Positions 48,150 through 57,294 of a DNA stretch of 64,000 nt are shown here, one piece after another. A program made the translations under genes and the position numbers. Under the pieces are notes generated by a model that saw only the letters and a program-made list of their open reading frames with translations, had not been told where the DNA came from and made no database searches. Each line of letters begins with the position of its first letter. The first letter of the stretch is position 1. Source of the stretch: CAIYRG01 sp963747255 (GTDB lineage Bacteria > Pseudomonadota > Alphaproteobacteria > Micropepsales > Micropepsaceae); contig CAVVEG010000010.1 of the NCBI GenBank assembly GCA_963747255.1, forward strand, positions 4,192-68,191, written 5' to 3'.

Positions 48150-48721
48150 ATGGGTTTCAATTATTGGGAGGAGCACCAATCATGGTCCCGCGCGACAGAT
48201 CTGAGATCTGCAATACGCATTTGCGCGCCGGTCGCGATGCTGCTCGCCGTCTGTACGTCCGCTCCGGCGGCGCCGCAGCAACCACAACAGGTCGATGTCA
48301 AACTCGTGCTCGTATTCGATGTTTCGCGCAGCATGGACAACGACGAGTTTGGGGTCGAGCGCGAGGGAACCACTGCGGCATTTTCTGATCCAGCCGTCAT
48401 CCAGGCGATCCAAAACGGGTCGCTCGGCCGCATTGCCGTTGCGCTGGTTCATTTCTCGACCGACCAGTTCAATCGAGTGGTTGTCAACTGGACCGTGATC
48501 AAGGACCGCCCCAGCGCTCTTGCGGCGATGGCCCGAACAATTTCGGCACACCGATGACCGAAGCGCGTGACAAGGCGATCGCACAAGGCGTCGTGATCAA
48601 CGGTTTGCCGGTCATGGACGACGTGGCGAACGGTTATTTCCCCGATCTCGACAAATATTATGCCGGTTGCGTCACCGGCGGCGGCAGCGCCATCGTCGTC
48701 GTCAAGAGTTATCGCGACTAA
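48150..48721 (+). pseudogene. DUF1194 (vWA-like) protein with internal deletion
   Basis: N-terminal part encodes a vWA-like opening VDVKLVLVFDVSRSMDNDEFGVEREGT and LGRIAVALVHFSTDQFNRVVVNWTVI, then stops at 48555. The end of the family reappears in a shifted frame: DGPNNFGTPMTEARDKAIAQGVVINGLPV ... YYAGCVTGGGSAIVVV to 48721. About 50 residues between are missing, so the gene carries a deletion and frame change near 48520. The best ribosome site (GGGAGGAG) points to ATG 48182 in another frame, so the 5' end is also doubtful. Non-functional. Confidence 0.7.
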
Positions 48722-48919
48722 AGAAGTGGGCTCACGGGGAGATCGATGCGGGCGCAAATATCGTCTTGATGCACGGTGCGCCAGTCTTGCAGGAGTTGAA
48801 ATTTATCGCGGTTAGCTAATCTTGTATGATTTGGGCAATTTCATCTTCAATTTGCCTCTGACGGAAGCGACAACGCTTCTCGATCTGTTCTTATTTGACC
48901 GGTATCCAGAAGGAATCCG

Positions 48920-49444
48920 ATGAAATATTGGATCGATACAGAATTTATCGAGCGGCCATACACCATCGATTTGATCAGCATCGGCCTAGTGGCCGAAGAT
49001 GATCGCGAGTTCTATGCCGAGAGCAAGGAGGTCGATTGGGCGAAGGCGAGCCATTGGACCCTCCAGACGGTACGCCCGCAACTCGACGGCAGAGGAATGA
49101 CGCGCGAGGACATCGGCTACGCGGTGCGGAACTTCATCGGTGAGGACAAGGATCCGGTGTTCTGGGGATATTTTCCGGCTTACGACTGGGTTGTCTTCAG
49201 TTGGCTGTTCGGCGGCATGAACGACCTGCCGTTCGCGTTCCCGCAATTGTGTCTGGATATCAAACAATGGTCCATCGAACTGGGCGACCCCGCTTTACCC
49301 TCTCAGCTGGGGGCACGCCACCACGCCTTAGCCGACGCGCGTTGGACGAGAGAGGCGTGGGTGTTCCTTTCGGGCATCAATCCCAACGCCGGCGAACGTC
49401 GTGTTGTGGGCCGGAAAAATCCCGATCTATCTGTCGCTAAGTAG
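48920..49444 (+). CDS. Rv2179c-like 3'-5' exoribonuclease (174 aa)
   Basis: DEDD-type RNase-H-fold exonuclease: YWIDTEF (Asp and Glu) at the N-terminus, WGYFPAYDWVVFSW (third acidic) and GARHHALADARWTREAW (His and fourth Asp). It matches the family of the mycobacterial Rv2179c 3'-5' exoribonuclease in size and motif spacing. It trims single-stranded RNA overhangs, with broad cellular roles. ATG with AAGGAA upstream; stands alone. Confidence 0.85.
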   Translation: MKYWIDTEFIERPYTIDLISIGLVAEDDREFYAESKEVDWAKASHWTLQTVRPQLDGRGMTREDIGYAVRNFIGEDKDPVFWGYFPAYDWVVFSWLFGGMNDLPFAFPQLCLDIKQWSIELGDPALPSQLGARHHALADARWTREAWVFLSGINPNAGERRVVGRKNPDLSVAK

Positions 49445-49954
49445 ACTCTTTGAAGGTCGACCGTCACTTTGTATCTGGGCAACCAAGTCGCTTGCACAGC
49501 ATCAAAAGTCGCTAGGAGGGACGTTGCCATTCAAGCTCCAGGATATTTCCCCAACGATGATCGGAGGGAAGTAGGGATCGAAGTATTCCCTCCAGCATGC
49601 GTTGGTGCCAAAGGCTGTACGTCCCATCAGCTTTGAAGTCGCGCGTCCTCGCCCGAAGCAGTCGTCAAATGACCCGAATGGGTCAATTTTGCCGGATTGA
49701 CGACGTCTGTGCTGCGTCCGCTATGGTGCGCTCGCGCCCGCATTGTTCTCTCTGGGCCTAAGTCGCTATCGCCGAGGGTAGCGCCGCCGCCATAGACTGA
49801 CGATGCGGGGCTGGACACTTACACGCCGCGCGCGGCGCCTTGCCGGGGCGGTATCGATCGTCTGATGCAAACGGCCAACCTTCCTACTTCCGAACGACTG
49901 CCTCCTTTTGAAAGCTGGGTTTGCTTTTGCGAAGGCGGAGAGCATAGTTCTGTG
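49445..49954. other. Intergenic stretch before the reductase
   Basis: No supported gene. Open frames on the minus strand are shadows. It includes the possible N-terminal extension of the next gene (frame open from 49865), which I judge leader. Confidence 0.4.
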
Positions 49955-51610
49955 ATGGCCGGCGAAGGCCCTTCCATTATCGACACGCGGCGGGAGCAGA
50001 TTTTCCCGATTCTCACAGCCGCGGAAGTCGACCGTCTGCGTCGCTTTGGTGACGTGCGTTCCTTCGCAAAATCCGAACACCTGCTGAAAGCGGGTGAACC
50101 GATGCCTGGAATGTTTGTCATTTTGGCAGGTGAGGTCGCTGTCAATCTGCGCGACGCTCTCGGTCACACCGCGCCTCTAATCAATTATGCACCGGGCTTC
50201 TTTATGGCCGAGCTGGGCTCCCTGTCCGGCGGCCCGTCCCTCGTGGATGCAGTGGCGCAAAGTCCAGTGGAAGCGCTCGTCATTCCAACGGCGCGAATCC
50301 GCGATCTTATGGTCGGGGAGGCGGAACTTGGCGAACGGATCATGCGCGCTTTGATCCTTCGCCGGGTTGCCCTGCTCCAAAGCGGAGCTGTTGGGCCGGT
50401 TCTTGTTGGAAGGGATGGCGAAGTCAACTCGCTTCGACTGGAGAATTACCTCAGGCGAAATGGCCAGCCGCATCATCGCATTGATCCCGATACCGACGAA
50501 GATGCACGCGAATTGATTCAGCGTTTCCAGATCGGCCCGTCCGACCTTCCATTGGTGGTTTGCCCGAGCGGCGCGCTGCTGCGCAATCCCACGGAGCATG
50601 AGCTTGCGAGTTGTCTCGGGTTGCTGAAACAGATCGACCCCGCGCGCCTGTACGATGTGATGATCACAGGCGCCGGACCGGCCGGGCTCGCAGCGGCCGT
50701 GTATGCGGCGTCAGAAGGGCTCTCGGTCATCATGCTCGACTGTAATGCCTTTGGCGGGCAGGCCGGCGCGTCGATGCGGATTGAGAATTATCTCGGTTTT
50801 CCGACAGGGATTACCGGAATCGCGTTAATGGCGCGCGCCTACAATCAGGCCCAGAAATTCGGCGTCGAATCTTCAATCCCGAACGAAGTCGTTCAACTTG
50901 ATACAACAGAGGGTGAATTTGTTGCGCAAACCAAAGATGGTCAGCGTGTGCGTGCGCGCTCAGTTGTCATCGCTACGGGCGCGCGATACCGGCGCCTGAA
51001 TATCGCCAATCTCGATCAATTCGAAGGATCTCACGTTCACTATTGGGCTTCGCCGGTAGAGGCGCGACTTGTTGCTGGTCAGGAGATTGCTCTGATCGGT
51101 GGAGGCAATTCCGCGGGTCAAGCGGCTGTCTACCTCGCTTCACAGGCTGCGAAAGTATGGCTCGTGGTGCGTGGCCGGAGTCTCGAATCCAGCATGTCAC
51201 GCTATCTGATAGAACGTGTCGCTGCCCTTGATAACGTGGAGATTGTCGCGGAAGCCGAGGTGATCGGGCTTTCCGGTGATGACGGTGTGCTCGAACATGT
51301 CCGCTGGCGGAACCGTTCCACAGGAGCGGAAACAAGGCGTGATATCCGGCATCTGTTCCTGTTCATAGGCGCGGACCCGAACACGGAATGGCTCCGTGCC
51401 TGCGATATCGCCGTTGATGCGAACGGCTTCGTGCTGGCGGACGCCGCATTGGGACCCGGCCGACGGCCATTCGAAACCAGCCGTTCTGGCATATTTGCCA
51501 TTGGCGATGTGCGTTCAGCATCGGTGAAGCGCGTTGCCTCCGCAGTTGGCGAAGGCGCTCAGGTCGTGGCGGCTTTGCACCAATTTCTTTCGAAAGCCGT
51601 CGATCGCTGA
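49955..51610 (+). CDS. cNMP-binding domain fused to a thioredoxin-reductase-like FAD oxidoreductase (551 aa)
   Basis: Residues about 10-120 are a cyclic-nucleotide-binding fold (EHLLKAGEPMPGMFVILAGEVAVN), about 120-230 a linker domain with thioredoxin-like features (LENYLRRNGQPHHRIDPDTDE), and 240-551 an FAD/NADPH reductase (MITGAGPAGLAAAVYAASEGLSV, GGQAG, ALIGGGNSAGQAAVYLA and IFAIGDVRS). The redox CxxC of thioredoxin reductases is replaced by WASPVEA, so it cannot reduce thioredoxin in the classical way. Start set at ATG 49955 by comparison with the family; the frame opens at 49865. Signal-controlled redox enzyme, substrate unknown. Confidence 0.85.
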   Translation: MAGEGPSIIDTRREQIFPILTAAEVDRLRRFGDVRSFAKSEHLLKAGEPMPGMFVILAGEVAVNLRDALGHTAPLINYAPGFFMAELGSLSGGPSLVDAVAQSPVEALVIPTARIRDLMVGEAELGERIMRALILRRVALLQSGAVGPVLVGRDGEVNSLRLENYLRRNGQPHHRIDPDTDEDARELIQRFQIGPSDLPLVVCPSGALLRNPTEHELASCLGLLKQIDPARLYDVMITGAGPAGLAAAVYAASEGLSVIMLDCNAFGGQAGASMRIENYLGFPTGITGIALMARAYNQAQKFGVESSIPNEVVQLDTTEGEFVAQTKDGQRVRARSVVIATGARYRRLNIANLDQFEGSHVHYWASPVEARLVAGQEIALIGGGNSAGQAAVYLASQAAKVWLVVRGRSLESSMSRYLIERVAALDNVEIVAEAEVIGLSGDDGVLEHVRWRNRSTGAETRRDIRHLFLFIGADPNTEWLRACDIAVDANGFVLADAALGPGRRPFETSRSGIFAIGDVRSASVKRVASAVGEGAQVVAALHQFLSKAVDR

Positions 51611-51621
51611 AGGAGGTTCGG

Positions 51622-51876
51622 ATGTTCGAAGAGCATATCCGCGAAGGCTTCGATGTGTTCGTGCATGATGCCGAAGAATCCTTCGGCGCGGTGCGTGAGG
51701 TTGGGCGCGGGCGTATCATTGTTTATGTCGAAAATGCGGGTGACTTCACGATCCCGTTGAGCGCAGTCAAGGAGGTACACGACGAGAAGGTCGTACTCGA
51801 TTGCGGCAAGCTCGACATCGATCTCCGCCGCGCCATCGGGCACGCGCATGAGTCCGAACGCACGCCCTACGGCTGA
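51622..51876 (+). CDS. DUF2171/PRC-barrel-like protein (84 aa)
   Basis: Small beta-barrel-like protein: EHIREGFDVFVHDAEESFGAVREVGRGRIIVYVENAGDFTIPLSAVKEVHDEKVVLDCGKLD. The opening and the VHDEKV block are typical of DUF2171/PRC-like stress proteins. AAGGAGG stands upstream and the gene begins 11 bases after the reductase, so they are an operon. It may bind RNA or the reductase; unknown. Confidence 0.65.
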   Translation: MFEEHIREGFDVFVHDAEESFGAVREVGRGRIIVYVENAGDFTIPLSAVKEVHDEKVVLDCGKLDIDLRRAIGHAHESERTPYG

Positions 51877-51996
51877 AATCAATTGGCAGGGTGCGGAAAA
51901 ACTACCATTTTTTGGCTTTGAAGGTTGCTTCGTCGCCAAGGTGAAAGGGGATTTCACCGCGGAGGGTGCTGTCGTCTTCGAGGAGAGCGATATCCG

Positions 51997-52240
51997 TGCT
52001 CCGTCACCCCACTTCAGGCTCATTCGAAGGAAAGTGGGGTAGCAACATTAACCCCCAGAGACTGTGGGCATTTGCGGGGCCAATTGCCGCGAAAGGGCCT
52101 CTCTCTTCCAGGGGGGCGCCCCAGATTTTCGCGAAGAAAGGCGGAATTAGCGGCGTATTTGGCGCGCCACCCGAGCGGAGAGCAAAGTTCGGCAACTGGT
52201 TGGCGCTCCGAACAGGATTCGAAGCGAAGAGCATAATTTG
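51997..52240 (+). repeat. Interspersed repeat R, copy 2 (left border of the island)
   Basis: Same elements as copy 1: CCCCACTT/AAGTGGGG stem, ACTGTGGGCATTTGCGGGG, TTTTCGCGAAGAAAG, GGCGTATTTGGCGCGCCACC and the TTCGGCAACTGG...GGATTCGAA end. Same orientation as copy 3, which it matches more closely than copy 1 in the middle part. It lies 100 bases before the first island gene. Confidence 0.85.
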
Positions 52241-52340
52241 TTGCGGCGCCACTTTTGATTCTCGCAGAATTCGGTGAAGAATAAGTGGAAACAGCAGCTT
52301 AATCGAACACGATCGCGGATTGCGGAACTCTGAAACATCG

Positions 52341-54767
52341 ATGAACGGGCACAAGGCCGATCGAGAGGTTGAACAAATACGCAACCGTATCGCTGCGCTT
52401 GAAGCGGAACGGTCGGCGCTGGAGCAACAGCTTGCCGATCTATTTCGCGTACCGCCGCAGACATCGACTTCACCGGGCGTCATCGCGGGCGCCGTGACAA
52501 ACGACTCTAACGCCCAGGACAAGATTGCGTTGTTCCGTCGCTTGTTCGCTGGTCGGCCGGATGTATTTCCAGTTCGTTGGGAAAATCCGAAGACGAAGCG
52601 TTCGGGCTATTCGCCTGCATGCGCCAATGAATGGGTAACGGGCGTCTGCCGCAAACCACAGGTGAAATGCGGAGAATGCCCAAACCAGGCGTTCATCCCA
52701 ATGTCCGATGAGGTCATCGGGAACCATTTACGCGGCGCCGATCGGACGCGGCGACCAGATGCGGATTTTATTGCTGGTGTCTATACGCTGTTGCCAGGCG
52801 AAACCTGTTGGTTCTTGGCGGCTGACTTCGACGGCGATGCCTGGGCGGCTGATGCGCTCGCCTATATCGAGACCTGCCGCACCAAGGGAGTGCCCGCTTC
52901 TCTTGAGCGGTCGCGATCGGGCAATGGTGGCCATGTCTGGATTTTCTTCTCGGAGCCGATTTGTTCACGCGACGCCCGAAAACTTGGTTCCTTGATCCTC
53001 ACTGAGACAATGGAGCGTCGGCCAGAGATCGGCTTCGGATCATATGACCGGCTCTTCCCCAGCCAAGACACCATGCCAAGCGGTGGCTTCGGCAATCTCA
53101 TTGCATTGCCGCTTCAGCGACGGACTTGAGAACAGGGCAACAGTGTTTTTGTGGATGAAAATCTCCAACCGCACGCTGATCAGTGGGCGTTCCTGTCATC
53201 GCTTTCCCGAATGACCGCGGCTGCCGTATCCAACCTGATCGAGAGCGCAGAAGCCCGGGGTCACATCGTGGGCGTCAGAATGCCGATGGAAGACGAGAAC
53301 GCCGATGAGCCCTGGCGACTGACACCGTCGCGTCGGCGTGAAACGGCGCCGATTATCGGCCCATTGCCGAGCCGTGTGACAATCGTACTCGCCGATGATC
53401 TCTATATTGACCGCACCGAGTTGCCGCCGGCGATGGTGGCACGGATTGTTCGCCTCGCGGCCTTCCAGAACCCTGAATTCTATCGTGCCCAGGCCATGCG
53501 ACTTTCGACCTTCGGCAAGCCACGGATTATTTCTTGCGCGACCCTGCATCCCAACCATGTTGCTCTGCCTCGCGGTTGCCTTGATGATGCCATTGAGCTG
53601 CTTCGATTCCACGGGGTCGAGGCCGTCGTTGACGACCGCCGTGATCGTGGAACACCGGTTCCGGTCCGGTTTCTCGGCACACTGCGTCAGGAACAACAAG
53701 CCGCTTTCGACGCCTTGGCAGCACATGATTTCGGGGTGCTTGCTGCTACAACGGCGTTTGGCAAGACTGTGGTCGCCGCGGCGTTGGTAGCGCACCGGAA
53801 ATGCAACACCCTTATTCTGGTTCATCGGCGCGAGCTTCTCACCCAATGGACCGAACGCCTGAAGACATTTCTCTCAGTGGAGGGCGGCGCGATCGGCGTG
53901 ATCGGTGGTGGACGTCGCAAACCGACGGGTCGCATCGACATAGCGTTGATCCAAAGCCTCGTCTGCAAGGGCGAAGTTTCGGATTTGATCTCCGGTTATG
54001 GACAGCTCGTCGTGGACGAATGTCACCACCTATCTGCTGCAAGTTTCGAACTCGTCGCGCGGCGTTCGAAGGTTCATTACGTCCTCGGGCTATCCGCTAC
54101 GGTGGCACGGAAAGATGGCCACCATCCGATCATCTTCATGCAGTGTGGACCGGTCCGGTATCGGGCCAGTGCGAAATCGCAGGCCGCACAACGGAGTTTC
54201 GAACACCGCGTATCCGTGCGTGAAACCACCTTTCGCCTTCCTCCAGAAATGACGGATGATCGGCTGACAATGCCGGCTCTCTACGCCGCTTTGGGGCAAG
54301 ACGAAGCGCGCAATGCGCAGATCTTTGATGATGTCTTGACGGCCCTCGAAGCTGGTCGCTCGCCGCTTGTCCTCACCGAGCGTCGTGATCACTTGGAAAT
54401 GCTCCGGGACCGCTTCAAAAAGTTCACGCGGAACCTAGTCGTGATGCACGGCGGCATGGGAGCTGCCGCGCGTCGTGCCGCAGATGCAGCGTTGCGGTCG
54501 TCCAATGGCGAGGAACGTCTCATTATTGCTACCGGGCGCTACTTGGGCGAAGGCTTTGACGATCCTCGACTCGATACCCTGTTCCTCACGATGCCTATCT
54601 CGTGGAAAGGCACGCTCACGCAGTATGTCGGACGGTTGCATCGCGACCATCAGTGCAAGCGCGAGGTAATTGTGTACGATTATGTTGATCGGGTCATTCC
54701 CGTACTCGCGCGCATGGCCGCGAAACGCCAAGCGGGATACAGGGCGCTCGGCTACCACCTCCAATAG
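52341..54767 (+). CDS. TOTE-type primase/DEAD helicase, interrupted by one in-frame TGA
   Basis: N-terminal coiled coil (about 5-40), then an archaeo-eukaryotic primase domain of the TOTE-conflict type with LAADFDGDAW (DxD metal site), GVPASLERSRSGNGGHVWIFF, and QDTMPSGGFGNLIALPLQ. Codon 263 (53127-53129) is TGA in phase, after which translation continues with GNSVFVDENLQPHADQWAFL as in uninterrupted relatives. Then a superfamily 2 helicase: ATTAFGKT (Walker A), VVDECHHL (DEAH-like), GLSATVARKD, and VGRLHRDHQC (motif VI). Whole length 808 residues, normal. The second part can start at GTG 53151 but has no good ribosome site. TOTE systems are proposed defence or conflict elements. Confidence 0.85.
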
Positions 54768-55003
54768 ACCTTCCACCGAAACGGCGGACTCAACCCTAGC
54801 CACACCGAGCGCGACGTATCGCTCATTCACCCGAAGATTATCCAAATTCCACTCGACTTCGGCTGCAAACGAAGCGTGTATAGCGTCGGCCGGTGACGAC
54901 CGCCGGCAGTCGAGATGACCTCCAGATTCCCGCGAGCGATCCTCCCGCTCATCGGGATTTAAAGGCGTGGCAGCGCATCGCTGTCGCAAATCTGGAGGAC
55001 TCC

Positions 55004-55318
55004 ATGACCAATTCACGTCGTAAGAACGCACCCAAGCAACAGCGCGGCAGCGCCAAGAAACAATCCGTCAGGCAGGCACCGCAAGCGACGCAAGCATCCG
55101 CGCCAGCAGTCACTGGGCGACAGAACACCAAGATCGCTGCGGTGGTCGCTCTGCTGCGCCGACCGGAAGGCGCCAGCCTCGAAGCAATTTGCAAGGCCAC
55201 TGACTGGCAGGCGCACTCGCTGCGCGGGGCTATCGCCGGTTCCATCAAGAAGAAGATGGGACTGATAGTGTCATCGGTGAAATCCGATGGCGTTCGCACC
55301 TATCGGATTGCCCGTTGA
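55004..55318 (+). CDS. DUF3489 protein (104 aa)
   Basis: Lys/Gln/Ala-rich N-terminus (about 1-40) then the DUF3489 domain: TKIAAVVALLRRPEGASLEAICKATDWQAHSLRGAIAGSIKKKMGLIVSSVK, a winged-helix-like DNA-binding fold. In alphaproteobacteria such genes sit next to DUF2924 and a large serine recombinase as one mobile module, as here. GGAGG precedes the ATG. Its stop overlaps the next start (TTGA). Confidence 0.8.
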   Translation: MTNSRRKNAPKQQRGSAKKQSVRQAPQATQASAPAVTGRQNTKIAAVVALLRRPEGASLEAICKATDWQAHSLRGAIAGSIKKKMGLIVSSVKSDGVRTYRIAR

Positions 55319-56939
55319 AAATGCGTGCCAACCATAACAGCGATATCGGGAAGGTGTCTGCCGACACCCTCCCGGCTTCCACCGAGACGGCTTCGTCACA
55401 CCCGGACGCTGAAATCATTGGCCTGCGCATAACGGGCGTCCAGGCTTTGCGCATTCGCTGGGCCAGGAGGTTTCGCTCGACTGCCCCACCAATTCAATCT
55501 GCTGACGTCCTCATGCGATTTTATGCCTATCGTATCCAGGCTGAGATCTACGGCGAGTTAGATGACGAGACCAGGAAGCTCCTCACACGCGCACGGACCG
55601 CTGTCGCCAAAGGCAAGTCGCCGCTACCGCGATCCATGGGCAGGCTGACGCTCAATGTTCTGCTCAGTTTTGCCCAATTCGAACGCGAAGTAACCGCCGA
55701 GCGCATCCGCGACAAATTCAGTGCATCCCGCAGGAAGGGCATCTTCATGGGCGGCTGCCCGCCGCTCGGCTACGACGCAAAAGATCGCAAACTCATCATC
55801 AACGTATCGGAAGCCGAGACGGTCCGCTGGATATTCAACCGGTACATTGAACTCGGGACGGTATCGGCACTTCGCAGTGATTTGGAGCAGAAGGGAATCC
55901 GGACGAAGGCATGGCAAACCGTGGGGGGAAAACAAAAGGGCGGGGGGCCTTGGTATATTGAACCTTTACGCCACATCCTGCGCAACCGGGTGTATGTCGG
56001 CGATGCCGTGCACAAGGACTCAGCATATCCCGGTCTGCACGAACCATTGCTGTCTCACGAATTATTCGATGCAGTTCAGCGCAAACTGAACGCGAACCGC
56101 AGTCTGTCGAACGCAAGAAAGTCGTTCGGAACGAAGCGCTTTTGAGTGGCCTGATTTTTGACGATCGGGGAAATGCGCTGTCTCCCAGCAGGAGCCGGAA
56201 ACCGGATGGAAAGCAGTATCTCTATTACATTAGCCAGGCGCGGATTCAGCGTCGTGATCCTGACGCCCTGCGTCCCGTTCCCGCGGCGGCGATTGAGCAC
56301 ATTGTCTGCAGCCGAGTACAGCGTATCGTCGGCGGACAGTCCGTTCAGCCGAATGACCGCGATGCCAGCGAGGAGTCGCCGCAGGCATCACTTCGGGATT
56401 TGGTTCGCAAAGTCATTTCCCGCGTGGAGGTCTCGGCTGGAGGAGCGACCATAATCTTCAACGGGAATGCGCTCGCCGAGCATGTCGGCGTCCGGTCAAA
56501 TCAGATTCCCAAGGCGCTCCGCGAAGAATTGCCGGCGAACAAGTCGCTAGAATTTGACAGCGGAAAGGCGACCCTGAGAGTGGCAGGTTCGCTTTGGCCG
56601 CGCGGTGGCAGCAAAAGTGCTGAACATTTGCCACCGTCAGATTGGGCCACTCTGAAAACCAGGCATGATCCCCTGTTGATCCGGGCGCTCGCCGAAGCCC
56701 ACGGATGGCGCGAACGTGCGGAAAAGGGGGAAATCTCCTCCATCGAAGAACTGGCGCAGAAAACGGGCCGTGATCGAAAGGACGTCAGGACAATCTTGAA
56801 GCTGGCGTGTTTAGCGCCGGATATTCAGGCTGCGATTCTGAATGGACGACAGCCAGTCCCGTGTACGCTCGAGTCGCTGAACTCGGCTGGCCTGCCGGTG
56901 CACTGGGTGGAGCAACGGATCATGATTTACGGTTCGTGA
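55315..56939 (+). pseudogene. Chimeric DUF2924 / large serine recombinase, degenerate
   Basis: The first part (about residues 30-90) is the start of DUF2924: GVQALRIRWARRFRSTAPP and MRFYAYRIQAEIYGELDDETRKLL. It then passes, without a break, into the middle of a serine recombinase: MGRLTLNVLLSFAQFEREVTAERIRDKFSASRRKG, PPLGYDAKDRKL, TVRWIFNRYIELG and IEPLRHILRNRVYVGDAVHKD. The catalytic N-terminal domain with the nucleophilic Ser is missing, so a deletion fused two genes. The frame changes (-1/+2) at 56140-56145 (overlap TTGA); the zinc/coiled-coil C-terminus continues from VRNEALLSGLIFDDRG to 56939. Not an active recombinase. Confidence 0.75.
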
Positions 56940-57187
56940 ACCGGTAGGGACGTCAGTATCCGCTACGTGGTCACGAGCGTGGCTGATGCTGCCCTCCGAG
57001 CAGCGGATTGGGTGCGGCTAGACTACGACGCGATGGAGTGGCGCCGGGTGTCGAGGGCTGAATTATAATCTTTCATTTGAAATAGGATCGCTCAGTGACG
57101 GTTGCCTGCCCTGTACGTCAGGCTAATGCCCAGTTTCAGCGCGCGCCCCTGTCGGTGGTTTCGCCACGGCCTGCCAAACCACTGCGG
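56940..57187. other. Gap between recombinase remnant and SPARTA
   Basis: No gene. It contains a consensus TATAAT at 57064-57069 without a good -35. Noticeably more AT-rich than the flanks. Confidence 0.4.
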
Positions 57188-57193
57188 TATAAT
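57188..57193 (+). promoter_or_regulatory. Candidate -10 box of the SPARTA operon
   Basis: TATAAT about 100 bases before the TIR-APAZ start; the -35 is poor. A second perfect TATAAT lies at 57064. Strong -10 boxes in a GC-rich genome are suggestive only. Confidence 0.3.
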
Positions 57194-57294
57194 ATCTTGC
57201 TATCAGCGACCTGATTCGAACTAAGACCGGCTCCCGGACTCGGGCGAAATTATCAGGCGTCGCCTACATCGCTAGTTCTCCGGAAGGCCTGTAA

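Noticed and set aside
51848..52042. 64-codon plus-strand frame overlapping the DUF2171 gene end
   Set aside because: Runs into the repeat and has no independent start or family support.
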